This document shows positions 1-8,520 of a DNA stretch of 21,481 bases, piece by piece (positions within the stretch are counted from its first letter, which is position 1; each line of letters starts with the position of its first letter). The DNA comes from Bacillota bacterium. GTDB taxonomy: Bacteria > Bacillota > Desulfitobacteriia > Desulfitobacteriales > Desulfitobacteriaceae. A program made the translations under genes and the position numbers. The notes under the pieces are model-generated. The model had not been told where the DNA came from, did no database searches, and saw only the letters and a program-made list of their open reading frames with translations. Location of the stretch: positions 1-21,481 of the forward strand of contig JAEWCM010000052.1 of the NCBI GenBank assembly GCA_023390635.1, read 5' to 3'.

Positions 1-1
1 A

Positions 2-1195
2 TTTTTATTGAGAATTTTTACAGGAAATATGGTCGAGGGGTATCATTCCGATCTATCCCTTTTTAGGTCGTGGGCTTTGGCAGCAGCACATGACTTTACT
101 CATTTTTATGATTCGGGGGTTGTCAGCGATTATCCGCCCCTATACATATATGTGCTGAGCGGGATTGGCAAATTATCCATCCTAAATCAAGAAAGCTTGG
201 ATATGACGCTGCTGCTGAAGCTGCCTTCGATGCTTGCTGATTTGGGGACAGCTTACCTTTTTTTAAAATTAGCCTCCAGATACATATCTGAAAAGGCGGG
301 GATTTTAATTGCAGCCTTTTACATTTTCAACCCGGCGGTCCTGGCTAATTCCACTTTATGGGGACAGGTGGATTCTTTTTTCACACTGCTTGTTGTTTCC
401 GCAGTAGTTCTGCTGGCCGAGAAGAGGCTAAAAAGTGCCGCAGCCTTTTTTGCGGCGTCTGTACTAATGAAACCTCAAGGGATCATTTTCCTTCCTATAC
501 TCTTTTTTGAGTTGGTACGCAGGAAAAGTTTTTCCGATACCGTTCAGGCTATGGCAAGCTTTCTTTTAACGGGAGCATTCATTATTTTGCCCTTTTCGGG
601 ATTGCGGGGAGGATTAGGGCTTATTGATGTTTTTCGAAATACTATCGGGGAATATCCATATGCATCAGTGAATGGCTTTAATTTCTTTTATCTTCTTGGC
701 GGAAATTTCCGGGACGATACATTGTCCTTTATCGGTCTCAGTTATCATACTTGGGGAATGGCTTTTATTGTAATAATCACGTTTGGAGCATGGTTGCTTT
801 TTATTTTCGGCAAGGAAAAAGTGGCACCGGCTTCGGCGCTTGTTCTAATAACCGGCGTATTTACGTTTTCTGTCAGCATGCATGAGCGATACCTATTTCC
901 AGCGGTAGCATTGTCTATTCTATGTTTTATTTATCTAAGAGATAGAAAAATGCTTTATTTGATGATGGGATTTAGCCTGACCAGTTTTATTAATACCTAT
1001 GTTATCCTGTGGCAGGCTGAGTCCAGGGCACACTCGCATTCACTGTTTCTGGAAAGGATTGGTGATTTGACGGCGGCAGGGAATATTATATTGTTTTTAT
1101 TCCTGGTTATTAGCTTATATAAAATGAAAAAAGGGAGGGGCATAAACATTTCAGCCGAGTCAGGAATAGAATTAGATGATATAAAAAAACATTAA
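2..1195 (+). CDS. Polytopic membrane glycosyltransferase (Gpi18/ALG6/PMT-like), 5' end outside window
   Basis: The reading frame is open from the first bases, so the true start lies upstream; the TTG at 8 is probably internal. About 397 residues are visible with roughly nine hydrophobic helices, ending in a short charged tail (EDDIKKH-like). The visible N-terminus has a luminal-loop pattern with acidic residues (YHSDLSLFRSWA), then SDYPPLYIY, NPAVLANSTLWGQVDSF and MKPQG. These are typical of GT-C fold enzymes that use a polyprenyl-phosphate-linked sugar (COG5542 mannosyltransferases and relatives). The likely role is extracytoplasmic transfer of a hexose to a surface glycan or protein; donor and acceptor cannot be read from the sequence. 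No clear hairpin terminator follows the stop. Family assignment is fairly sure, function is not. Confidence 0.7.
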   Translation, partial: FLLRIFTGNMVEGYHSDLSLFRSWALAAAHDFTHFYDSGVVSDYPPLYIYVLSGIGKLSILNQESLDMTLLLKLPSMLADLGTAYLFLKLASRYISEKAGILIAAFYIFNPAVLANSTLWGQVDSFFTLLVVSAVVLLAEKRLKSAAAFFAASVLMKPQGIIFLPILFFELVRRKSFSDTVQAMASFLLTGAFIILPFSGLRGGLGLIDVFRNTIGEYPYASVNGFNFFYLLGGNFRDDTLSFIGLSYHTWGMAFIVIITFGAWLLFIFGKEKVAPASALVLITGVFTFSVSMHERYLFPAVALSILCFIYLRDRKMLYLMMGFSLTSFINTYVILWQAESRAHSHSLFLERIGDLTAAGNIILFLFLVISLYKMKKGRGINISAESGIELDDIKKH

Positions 1196-1280
1196 TAATA
1201 AAATTGAAAAACTCTTTTTTCCCACGTATAAATATCTTTACATTACATGTTTTCAGGAGTATGATTGCCTATGAAAATTA

Positions 1281-1286
1281 TATAAT
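1281..1286 (+). promoter_or_regulatory. Probable -10 box for the riboswitch-kimA transcript
   Basis: A perfect TATAAT lies just before the riboswitch, putting the predicted transcription start near 1293, at the foot of the aptamer. I see no good -35 at 17 bp, so this rests on the -10 match and its position. Confidence 0.45.
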
Positions 1287-1289
1287 TCT

Positions 1290-1425
1290 TTATTAGCTGA
1301 ATCCTGTCCAGGAGCGGGGGAACCATTATTAACGATTAATTTTGATCGTTTGGGGTGAATCCTTTTTAAAGGTAGGGCAACTCTTACTGCCCGAATCCGA
1401 CAGCTAACTCCGTAAGCGCTAGAAG
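1290..1425 (+). ncRNA. c-di-AMP riboswitch (ydaO/yuaA class) upstream of kimA
   Basis: The leader carries the class's conserved blocks in order: GCTGAATCC (from 1296), GGAGCGGGGGAACCA (1311-1325), TTGGGGTGAATCC (1350-1362), a GGGCA/TGCCC hairpin (1375-1392), then CCGAATCCGACAGCTAAC and CCGTAAGCG (to about 1418). A variable hairpin AACGAT/ATCGTT (1331-1350) sits between blocks, and TAGC (1294-1297) pairs with GCTA (1418-1421) to begin P1. This class binds two c-di-AMP molecules and in Bacillus turns off potassium transporter genes. Here it directly precedes a KimA-type transporter, with an intrinsic terminator in between, so an OFF switch acting by transcription termination is expected. Exact ends are approximate. 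Confidence 0.93.
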
Positions 1426-1460
1426 AGGGGATGAAGAAGAATGGATAATAGTTAAATTTT

Positions 1461-1492
1461 AGCTACAGAGTAAGAAGTCTGTAGTTTTATTT
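1461..1492 (+). terminator. Riboswitch-controlled intrinsic terminator (expression platform)
   Basis: CTACAGA (1463-1469) pairs perfectly with TCTGTAG (1478-1484) around the 8-nt loop GTAAGAAG, followed by TTTTATTTTT. It lies between the aptamer and the kimA start, so read-through is required for expression. The loop is complementary to an aptamer loop (see findings). Confidence 0.85.
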
Positions 1493-1550
1493 TTCATTTT
1501 TGAGAAAGACTAGAGATACTTGAATTATTTAAGCATAAAGAGGGGTATGT

Positions 1551-3383
1551 ATGTTATCCAAAATTAAGAGACTGTTGATTGGCAGGCCTCTAAAGTCGAA
1601 TGAGATGACCAACCAGAGGCTGAATAAGCTAAAAGCCTTGGCTATATTGTCTTCTGATGCACTTTCTTCAGTGGCTTATGGACCAGAACAGGTGCTGATC
1701 GTGTTAATGGTGGCAGGAGCAGCTGCATTGTGGTATGCTTTGCCCATTTCCCTGGGCGTGTTGATCCTATTGATAGCCTTGGTCTTATCATATCGTCAAA
1801 TCATTTTTGCCTATCCGCAAGGCGGAGGAGCCTATATGGTGGCTAAGGAAAATTTAGGCGTTAATTTTGGTTTGATTGCAGGTGGCTCTCTTCTGGTCGA
1901 TTACATCCTCACAGTAGCAGTTAGTGTTTCCGCCGGAACTGATGCAATTACTTCTGCCTTTCCTTTCTTATATGAACACAATGTATTAATTTCAGTGGTG
2001 ATCATTGTCTTGATTACCCTCCTGAATTTGCGCGGCTTGACAGATTCAGCAACCTTCCTCTCCTACCCCGTTTACTTCTTTGTTCTGATGATGTTTGTGG
2101 TTATCGGAGTGGGATGCTATGGTGTTATCACCGGAGCGGTTGCTCCTGTCCACCCGCATGCAGAGATTGGAGCTCCAGTAATGGGTGTGGGACTGTTTTT
2201 ACTCCTGAGAGCTTTTTCCTCAGGATGCTCGGCTTTGACAGGAGTAGAGGCGATCTCTAACGCCATTCCCAGCTTTAAAGATCCGGCACCGCGCAATGCA
2301 GCCAAGACCTTGGTGATGATGGGGACAATCCTGGGAACAGTTTTATGTGGAATCGTCTTTCTTTCTTATTGGTATGGAATTCAGCCCATGACTGACCAGA
2401 CGGTACTGTCTCAACTGGGTCAGAATATTTTTGGACGTAATTTTGTTTACTACACAATTCAATTTGCTACTGCTCTGATTTTGATCTTGGCGGCTAATAC
2501 TGGATATTCGGCGTTCCCTCTCCTGGCCTTTAATATGGCAAATGATAAATATATGCCCCGACCTTTTAAGGTAAGGGGAGATCGTTTGGGTTTATCTAAC
2601 GGAATTATGGCTTTAGGTACTCTGTCGAGTTTGCTGATCATCATTTTCCAGGGAAGAACAGAAAATTTAATTCCATTGTATGCTGTCGGTGTATTTATCC
2701 CTTTTTCTCTGTCTCAGACAGGGATGATCATGCGCTGGTTGAGAACAAAACCTGAAGGATGGATGACAAAACTGGTAGTGAATTTGGTCGGGGCGTTGAT
2801 TTGTTATACGATCCTGATTATATTCTTTCTTACCAAATTTAAGGATATTTGGCCTGTATTAATATTCGTTCCCTTAGTGGTTTTGATGTTCCATAAGATC
2901 CACAAGCACTATATGTTGGTGGCGGAGCAGCTGCGAATCGACATTTCCCTGCCGATTCACTCCATTCATACCATGGATAACATCATTATTGTTCCGGTGG
3001 CAGGAATTACGAAAGTAGTGCAACAGTCTTTAATGTATGCCAATTCACTTTCAAATAATGTTCTGGCCGTTTATGTGGGGGATAGTTCAGAAGCTATCGA
3101 TAAGATGGAAAAAGAATGGAAAGAATGGGATACGGGAGTACGGTTGGTAACTTTGCATTCTCTTTACAGAAGTGTGGTTGGGCCGCTGGACAAATTTATC
3201 AGCACTGTGAAATGGAAGGCAGAAAAAACAGGTACGACAGTGACGATTGTCATTCCTCAATTTTATACGAAAAAATGGTGGCAGAGTATATTGCATAATC
3301 AGTCTGGATTGATGATTAGAACTATCTTGCTCAGGCATAAGGGAATTGTTGTTGCTACTGTACCTTATCATTTTGAAAAATAA
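1551..3383 (+). CDS. kimA: KimA-type high-affinity potassium importer (APC superfamily)
   Basis: This 610-residue membrane protein matches Bacillus subtilis KimA (formerly YdaO) in length and along its whole sequence as I remember it. The N-terminus has LIGRPLKSNE and KALAILSSDALSSVAYGPEQ, followed by SYRQIIFAYPQGGGAY, GGSLLVDYILTVAVS, AFSSGCSALTGVEAISNA and IPLYAVGVFIPF; the C-terminus ends VATVPYHFEK. About twelve transmembrane helices fill residues 30-455. A cytoplasmic domain of about 150 residues follows, which in KimA mediates dimerisation and c-di-AMP inhibition. The start follows AAAGAGGGG with 7-8 nt spacing. Control by c-di-AMP is expected twice: the riboswitch in the leader, and by analogy the protein itself. 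A strong terminator follows. Older annotations call this family amino acid permease. Confidence 0.93.
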   Translation: MLSKIKRLLIGRPLKSNEMTNQRLNKLKALAILSSDALSSVAYGPEQVLIVLMVAGAAALWYALPISLGVLILLIALVLSYRQIIFAYPQGGGAYMVAKENLGVNFGLIAGGSLLVDYILTVAVSVSAGTDAITSAFPFLYEHNVLISVVIIVLITLLNLRGLTDSATFLSYPVYFFVLMMFVVIGVGCYGVITGAVAPVHPHAEIGAPVMGVGLFLLLRAFSSGCSALTGVEAISNAIPSFKDPAPRNAAKTLVMMGTILGTVLCGIVFLSYWYGIQPMTDQTVLSQLGQNIFGRNFVYYTIQFATALILILAANTGYSAFPLLAFNMANDKYMPRPFKVRGDRLGLSNGIMALGTLSSLLIIIFQGRTENLIPLYAVGVFIPFSLSQTGMIMRWLRTKPEGWMTKLVVNLVGALICYTILIIFFLTKFKDIWPVLIFVPLVVLMFHKIHKHYMLVAEQLRIDISLPIHSIHTMDNIIIVPVAGITKVVQQSLMYANSLSNNVLAVYVGDSSEAIDKMEKEWKEWDTGVRLVTLHSLYRSVVGPLDKFISTVKWKAEKTGTTVTIVIPQFYTKKWWQSILHNQSGLMIRTILLRHKGIVVATVPYHFEK

Positions 3384-3415
3384 AGTTTAAATCAAATAAA
3401 AGGGAAAATCTTTTC

Positions 3416-3458
3416 AATGCTTTTATTTCACTGTTCAAGTGAAGTGAAAGCATTTTTT
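3416..3458 (+). terminator. Intrinsic terminator after kimA
   Basis: A 16-bp stem (3416-3431 with 3439-3454, two G-U pairs, 7-nt loop TGTTCAA) is followed by a T run. It isolates kimA from the ribosomal protein gene downstream. Confidence 0.88.
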
Positions 3459-3596
3459 CATTGATCCTAATATAGGTTTTACCGGACCGGCGCATTAAGG
3501 CGAGTAATTTATGATATACTGAATTTGGATGCTGATTTGTCCAAGCTTTTCGCCAAATGAAGAAGGTAAGTCAGCAAAATAAAGGAGTGAGTTTGT

Positions 3597-4181
3597 ATGG
3601 AAGAAACTATTTTGAACGCAGTTGAAAGGACCATGCGGCCCAAGCAATGCAGAAATGCCGGCTTTACGCCTGGTGCACTTTATGGCGATAGTGTAGCAGG
3701 TTCCATCCCTGTACAATTCGAGACGACAGCGTTGCGTAAGGTTCTTACTGTACACGGTCCTAATGCTAAATTATGGGTGAAATTTGACGGGAACAATAAG
3801 TTCGGCATTATTAAAGAGGTGCAGCGTCATCCTGTTTCAGCCCAAATCATTCACATCGATATAGATCTTGTTTCTCAGGATCACGAAGTGAAGCTGCAGA
3901 TTCCTATTTTCTTCGAAGGCCGGGAAGATATTAAGGATGCTCTTCTTCAGGTACACAAATCGGAAGTTGCAGTATCGGGAAAGGCTAAATTAATCCCTGA
4001 TTCGATCGCTGTCGATGTATCTGCTTTAAAAGTAGGAGATGAAATTACAGCAGCCAGCTTCAACCTGGATAAGGAAATAAAGGTATTAGATAATAGTGGC
4101 GAGGTCTATGGGGTAATAGTAGCTCAGAAGGAACTAATTGAAGACGAAGAGGCAGAAGCGGAAATTAGTAAAGAGGAATAA
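3597..4181 (+). CDS. rplY: 50S ribosomal protein L25 / general stress protein Ctc
   Basis: The 194-residue protein is the long, two-domain Ctc/TL5 form of L25. An N-terminal 5S rRNA-binding beta-barrel (about residues 4-92) contains the hallmarks RNAGFTPGALYG and KEVQRHPVSAQIIHIDI. A C-terminal TL5 domain (about 98-180) has the motif IPIFFEG and the strand-rich GKAKLIPDSIAVDVSALKVGDEI. The chain ends in an acidic tail rich in Glu. It binds 5S rRNA in the central protuberance of the large subunit. The start follows AAAGGAGTG with normal spacing. It is monocistronic, between two hairpin terminators. A weak -10 candidate TATACT lies at 3515-3520 without a convincing -35. Confidence 0.95.
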   Translation: MEETILNAVERTMRPKQCRNAGFTPGALYGDSVAGSIPVQFETTALRKVLTVHGPNAKLWVKFDGNNKFGIIKEVQRHPVSAQIIHIDIDLVSQDHEVKLQIPIFFEGREDIKDALLQVHKSEVAVSGKAKLIPDSIAVDVSALKVGDEITAASFNLDKEIKVLDNSGEVYGVIVAQKELIEDEEAEAEISKEE

Positions 4182-4200
4182 TCTTAATCATAAATTTAGT

Positions 4201-4238
4201 ACAAAAGGGTTGGTGATTAATCGCACCAACCCTTTTGT
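4201..4238 (+). terminator. Hairpin terminator after rplY
   Basis: A perfect 15-bp stem (4201-4215 with 4224-4238) encloses an 8-nt loop. The 3' arm ends in CCCTTTTGT, so the U-rich part is within the stem and the tail beyond it is weak. Confidence 0.8.
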
Positions 4239-4414
4239 ATTAAATTTAATAGGTATATGCCCAAGAAAATTTTAGATAAAAAACATCAAGAATTTCAGAG
4301 CAATTTAAGCTTTAACTTGTAAAATGAATCCCATAAAGATCAAGTGGATTATACGTAAAGAACGGGTAATTTGTACGAATGTAAAATTGATTTGCGATGA
4401 AGGAGCGTGAAGTT

Positions 4415-6406
4415 ATGGATAAAAAAATCGGGTTTAGATTAATTCCATTATTTTTAAGTGGGGCGATTTTGGCAGGTTGTGCCACCAATTCGAATGGAGA
4501 TACGGCCAATGCCAGTACGGCGGATAGCCAAAATGCCGGGGCCGTGACCAGCAGTATGATCAAATATGATGAAGATGACTATTACAGCGATTGGGAAAAT
4601 GCCAATCCCGTCTACATTAAGCTTAATGGAACGACCGCTACAGTGAGCGGATCAGGTGCTGCTGTTAGCGGCAGTACGGTTACAATTTCCGCTGCTGGAG
4701 TATATGCTATAAGCGGAAGTTTGACAAATGGACAGGTTGTTGTTGATTCGAAAGACGAGGGAACGGTTAGGCTGGTATTAAATGGAGCGGAAATTACCTG
4801 CTCAAACAATGCCCCCATCTATATTAAAAATGCAGGTAAGACGGTGATCTCTCTTCCTGCAGGCACAAGCAATCAGGTAACAGACGGAAAAGAGTATGTA
4901 TTTGCCGACGCCGAGACTGATGAGCCCAGTGCGGCTATTTTCAGCAAAGATGATTTAACGATTAACGGAACAGGTTCATTGAAGGTTAATGCCAATTATA
5001 ATGACGGTATCACGAGCAAAGATGATCTGAAAATCATGGCAGGAAGTATTCAGATTAAATCTGCTGACGATGGTGTTGTGGGTAAAGATGTGGTAGCTGT
5101 TAAAGAGGGTACGATTAACATTGAGGCCGGCGGAGATGGCATTAAATCCACCAATGATACAGACAGCGAAAAAGGATTCATCGCTCTTCAGGGAGGTAAT
5201 TACACATTGACAACAGGGGCGGACGGAATCCAGGCAGAAACCTCAATGCTGATCAGCGGGGGTGAATATAATATTACGACGAACGGCGGCAGTGCCAATG
5301 GAACAAAGAAGAGCAATGACAATGGACAGTTTAATCCGATGGATCGACAAGGAGCCAACACTAATGGCAATGCCAATAACAATGCCAGTGGAGCTACAAC
5401 AACTACGACCGAATCTGATACTGAGTCACAAAGTGCTAAAGCATTGAAGGTATCAGCTGATCTAACGATCACTGGCGGCACATTCAACATTGACTCGGCT
5501 GATGATGCCATTCACAGCAATAACAGCGTAACGATAGAAAATGGAGAATTTACTCTGAAAACGGGAGATGACGGCATTCATGCCGATTCAGCACTTACCG
5601 TCAAGGGTGGGAAAATTGATCTTGAAAAAAGCTATGAAGGTTTGGAAAGTACAGTAATTACCATTGACGGAGGGACCATCCATATTACCGCCAGTGATGA
5701 TGGAATTAACGGATCAGATGGCAGCAGTTCTGATGCCAATGGCCCACAAGGACAATTCAGTGCATCAGAGGATGTCAAAGTGGTGATCAATGGTGGTGAA
5801 ATTACCGTTAATGCCAGCGGGGATGGTTTAGACTCCAATGGTTCGATTACGATGACAGGTGGGACAGTGATCGTTAATGGTCCTACCGATAATGGAAATG
5901 GTCCCCTGGACTATAACGGGACTTTTGAGATGAGCGGAGGATTCTTAATTGCAGCCGGCAGCAGTGGCATGGCTCAGGCTCCTTCTACCGAATCGGCTCA
6001 GTACAGTATTGCTATGACTTATTCTCAGGCTCAGAAGGCTGGAACCCTTGTTCATCTGGAAGACAGTGCAGGAAACACTATCCTGACCTTCGCGCCTGAA
6101 AAGCAATATCAATCGGTGGTCATCAGTTCCCCTCTCTTGAAAAACGGCGGAACCTACACCCTTTACTCAGGTGGGACATCTACAGGAACAAAGGCAGAGG
6201 GGGGCCAGTACAGTGACGGAACCTATCAGAATGGTACCAAAGTTGTGAGCTTCACTCTTTCCAGTTCAGTCACATGGCTGAATGAATCGGGCGTGACCAC
6301 TGAGAATACTGGAAATCCCGGTGGAGGCGGGCAGGGTCAGCGGCCTCAAGGCGGGCAAGGCCAACAAGGTCAATGGCCTCAAGGAGGACAGGAAAGTAAT
6401 AAATAA
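4415..6406 (+). CDS. Secreted lipoprotein, Cthe_2159-type carbohydrate-binding beta-helix protein
   Basis: I choose the ATG at 4415 because AAGGAG (4400-4405) sits 9 nt before it; an upstream ATG at 4397 overlaps that site. The 663-residue product starts with a lipoprotein signal peptide: MDKK, a hydrophobic stretch, then LAGC, placing the lipidated Cys near residue 22. The body is built from repeated short rungs with (N/D)DG(I/V/L) turns: NDGITSKDD, DDGVVGKD, GDGIKSTND, ADGIQAET, DDAIHSNN, DDGIHADS, DDGINGSDG and GDGLDSNG, each followed by a beta-strand. This matches the right-handed parallel beta-helix, calcium-rich Cthe_2159 family, whose founding member binds cellulose and acidic polysaccharide. 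An Asn/Thr-rich insert lies at about residues 290-340 and a Gly/Gln/Pro-rich tail covers the last 30. Binding of a surface or environmental glycan is likely; enzymatic activity is unknown. Confidence 0.85.
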   Translation: MDKKIGFRLIPLFLSGAILAGCATNSNGDTANASTADSQNAGAVTSSMIKYDEDDYYSDWENANPVYIKLNGTTATVSGSGAAVSGSTVTISAAGVYAISGSLTNGQVVVDSKDEGTVRLVLNGAEITCSNNAPIYIKNAGKTVISLPAGTSNQVTDGKEYVFADAETDEPSAAIFSKDDLTINGTGSLKVNANYNDGITSKDDLKIMAGSIQIKSADDGVVGKDVVAVKEGTINIEAGGDGIKSTNDTDSEKGFIALQGGNYTLTTGADGIQAETSMLISGGEYNITTNGGSANGTKKSNDNGQFNPMDRQGANTNGNANNNASGATTTTTESDTESQSAKALKVSADLTITGGTFNIDSADDAIHSNNSVTIENGEFTLKTGDDGIHADSALTVKGGKIDLEKSYEGLESTVITIDGGTIHITASDDGINGSDGSSSDANGPQGQFSASEDVKVVINGGEITVNASGDGLDSNGSITMTGGTVIVNGPTDNGNGPLDYNGTFEMSGGFLIAAGSSGMAQAPSTESAQYSIAMTYSQAQKAGTLVHLEDSAGNTILTFAPEKQYQSVVISSPLLKNGGTYTLYSGGTSTGTKAEGGQYSDGTYQNGTKVVSFTLSSSVTWLNESGVTTENTGNPGGGGQGQRPQGGQGQQGQWPQGGQESNK

Positions 6407-6418
6407 TTGCTGAAATAG

Positions 6419-6463
6419 AAAATCCCCTCTTCGTTTTCAAAATGTATAGGAAGAGGGGATTTT
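6419..6463. terminator. Bidirectional terminator between convergent genes
   Basis: A perfect 13-bp stem (AAAATCCCCTCTT at 6419-6431 with its complement at 6451-6463) ends in TTTT on both strands. It lies between the converging lipoprotein and chemoreceptor genes and can serve both. Confidence 0.85.
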
Positions 6464-6481
6464 CGTATATAATCTTAAACT

Positions 6482-8245
6482 TTATAATTTAAATTTATTG
6501 ATAATATCATCCATCTGTACGCTGGTCTCTTTTAATTTCTGCGCTCCACCGGATACTTCTTCCATAGCGGCCAGCTGCTCTTCAGATGAAGCAGAAACCT
6601 GTTGGGCAGAGGCTGCAGTTTGTTGCGTGGAAGCAGATATATTGCTGATAGTGCCAACAATCTCATTTTTCATTTCTTTCATACTTATACTTTCTTGGCT
6701 CACCTTATTAATTGACTCAATCAATTGCAGCAGGGCATTGGAAATATTCTCAAAGGCACTATTGGTATCCTTTACAGCGCTATCCTGTTCTTGTGCCGCT
6801 TTCTTTGTTAATTCCATGGTCTTAACTGATGAGGTGGAATAAACATTAATTTCACCGATGATGGTTTCAATTTCCTCCACAGCCTTGGCTGATTGTTCAG
6901 CCAGCTTGCGTATTTCTTCTGCGACAACAGCAAAGCCTTTGCCTGACTCGCCGGCCCTCGCTGCCTCAATGGAAGCGTTTAAAGCCAAGAGGTTAGTTTG
7001 TTGGGATATCTGAGTGATTGACTCGATAATAAGATGGATTTTTCCTGTGCTCTGACTGACTTTTAAAATAGCTTCGCCGATTTCTTCCGTTGCCATAATA
7101 CTGTCATCTTTGGTTTTAACTAATAAAGATACAGTTTCCAGACCTTTAGTATTAGACTGGGCTGTTTCGGCAGCGATTTGTTCCATGACAGAAGTGGCTT
7201 GGGTCACCTCTTCAATGTTATTAGCCAAAATATCAATCTGTCTTGCAGCATTTTCTGTGTCTTTGGCTTCCTCGTTAGCTGTTCGGGCCACTTCCTGAAT
7301 AGTCATAGCCACACTGTTAATAGCATTGGAAGTTTCTGCGGTAATGAGGGCCAGAGAATCAGAAAACTTCATCACGTTTGTGGAAGATTCTTTTGTTGCA
7401 CTGAGGAGAGATCGCATATTATTAAGCATTTTATTGAATGACTGTGCCAACCGGCCGGTTTCATCACGGTTAGTGATCAATAATTCATTGGTTGTCAAAT
7501 CGCCTTGGGCGATATCCTCTAAACCTTGGCTGATGCGTTTAATAGGATGAGAAATGTGGTCAGCAAAACGAATAATAATGAGGATACCTAAAATTAAAGA
7601 AATTAGAAAGACGATTCCCAGTGTTTTAAGGATGGTGTTTGATCCCTCGTTATAATCACTTAGATATGAACCGGCAGAAACAATCCAGCCCCACTCAGGG
7701 TCCTCCTCTTGATATGAGATTTTTTCCCCGGTTTGAGATGAAGAAGGTAAAGTCCAAACATACTGGACAAAGCCTCCGCTATTCTGGCCAACCTTGATCT
7801 GCTCCTGTACAAATTTAAATCCTTTATTGCTTTTGTCTTCCAAATCCCATACATTCTGTCCTTCCAGGCTCGGGTGAGCTACTTCCAGGCCGGATGCATC
7901 ATACACTACAAAATACCCGTTTTTTCCTAGGTCGATGGTTTTATTAGTGGGTCGCTTGCCATCGCTGTCCTTCGCACCCAGGAGATATACTTTGACATCC
8001 TCCTGAGCTTCAGCTAAAGTTATGCTTCCCTTCTTGACCTCTTCTTGTTTGGAAGCAATGAATTGCATGGCTTGATGAACACCATTTTTTAAAATGACTT
8101 CACCTTTTTTATTCAACTCAGATTTGGCAATATTATAACTTATGATTCCTGTAGACAATAGCGGGATAATAAGTAGTAAAATAGAGGTGAACACCAATTT
8201 GGTTTTAAGGGAAAGGGCGATGGTTGCAGGCTTGAACTTTTTCAT
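6482..8245 (-). CDS. Methyl-accepting chemotaxis protein (Cache-HAMP-MCP)
   Basis: The 587-residue transmembrane chemoreceptor has a first helix at about residues 15-38 (VFTSILLLIIPLLSTGIIS). An extracytoplasmic single-Cache (Cache_2-like) sensor domain of about 165 residues follows, with GKNGYFVVYDASG, HPSLEGQNVWDL and PEWGWIVSAGSYLSDY. The second helix lies near 207-228, then HAMP (about 229-282) and a long coiled-coil signalling domain. The hairpin tip that binds CheA/CheW is at residues 432-452 (GESGKGFAVVAEEIRKLAEQ). No C-terminal CheR-tethering pentapeptide is present. Cache sensors often bind small organic acids or amino acids, but the ligand cannot be inferred. The start follows a purine-rich AAAAAGGGGGA. 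No che genes are nearby, so this is an orphan receptor. Confidence 0.95.
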   Translation of the reverse strand: MKKFKPATIALSLKTKLVFTSILLLIIPLLSTGIISYNIAKSELNKKGEVILKNGVHQAMQFIASKQEEVKKGSITLAEAQEDVKVYLLGAKDSDGKRPTNKTIDLGKNGYFVVYDASGLEVAHPSLEGQNVWDLEDKSNKGFKFVQEQIKVGQNSGGFVQYVWTLPSSSQTGEKISYQEEDPEWGWIVSAGSYLSDYNEGSNTILKTLGIVFLISLILGILIIIRFADHISHPIKRISQGLEDIAQGDLTTNELLITNRDETGRLAQSFNKMLNNMRSLLSATKESSTNVMKFSDSLALITAETSNAINSVAMTIQEVARTANEEAKDTENAARQIDILANNIEEVTQATSVMEQIAAETAQSNTKGLETVSLLVKTKDDSIMATEEIGEAILKVSQSTGKIHLIIESITQISQQTNLLALNASIEAARAGESGKGFAVVAEEIRKLAEQSAKAVEEIETIIGEINVYSTSSVKTMELTKKAAQEQDSAVKDTNSAFENISNALLQLIESINKVSQESISMKEMKNEIVGTISNISASTQQTAASAQQVSASSEEQLAAMEEVSGGAQKLKETSVQMDDIINKFKL

Positions 8246-8274
8246 TAATCAAATCCCCCTTTTTTAGTGAGCAA

Positions 8275-8303
8275 ATTTTATATCTATATGTATATATCGA
8301 CAA
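8275..8303 (-). promoter_or_regulatory. Sigma-A-like promoter for the chemoreceptor gene
   Basis: On the minus strand TTGTCG (8298-8303) and TAAAAT (8275-8280) are separated by exactly 17 bp, about 30 bp before the start codon. The intervening DNA is alternating AT. No sigma-D-type motif was seen. Confidence 0.55.
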
Positions 8304-8485
8304 ATTTCATCATCTGTCTTAGCTTATAGCCTTGCCATTCTGTGGACGATTTGTTGACAATTGATATAGATAACGATAGCTTTTGATAATCAGGTTTTGA
8401 TACCGAAAAAATAAATACTTTTAGGAAGGAAATAGGTGTAAACTACCATTAAGCAATAATACCGTATGGTTAATTGAATTTGCAG

Positions 8486-8494
8486 TGATATAAC
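8486..8494 (+). promoter_or_regulatory. Candidate extended -10 promoter for the DUF362-aldo/keto reductase operon
   Basis: TG-A-TATAAC forms an extended -10, giving a short leader before the AAGGAG site at 8506-8511. A second possible promoter lies upstream (TTGATA at 8361-8366 and GATAAT at 8385-8390, 18-bp spacing). Near-direct repeats ATGGTTAATTGA (8466-8477) and ATGGTAATTGA (8496-8506) bracket the -10 and could be operator sites. The rest of the 275-bp divergent gap shows nothing else. Confidence 0.4.
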
Positions 8495-8520
8495 AATGGT
8501 AATTGATAAGGAGCGGAGAC

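Noticed and set aside
5200..5511. 103-codon minus-strand frame opposite the beta-helix lipoprotein
   Set aside because: It is a shadow of the repetitive coding sequence, low in complexity, with no ribosome binding site or recognisable domain.
4415..6406. DDGI repeats as a nucleotide-level tandem repeat or CRISPR-like array
   Set aside because: The periodicity is at protein level with diverged DNA, typical of beta-helix rungs.
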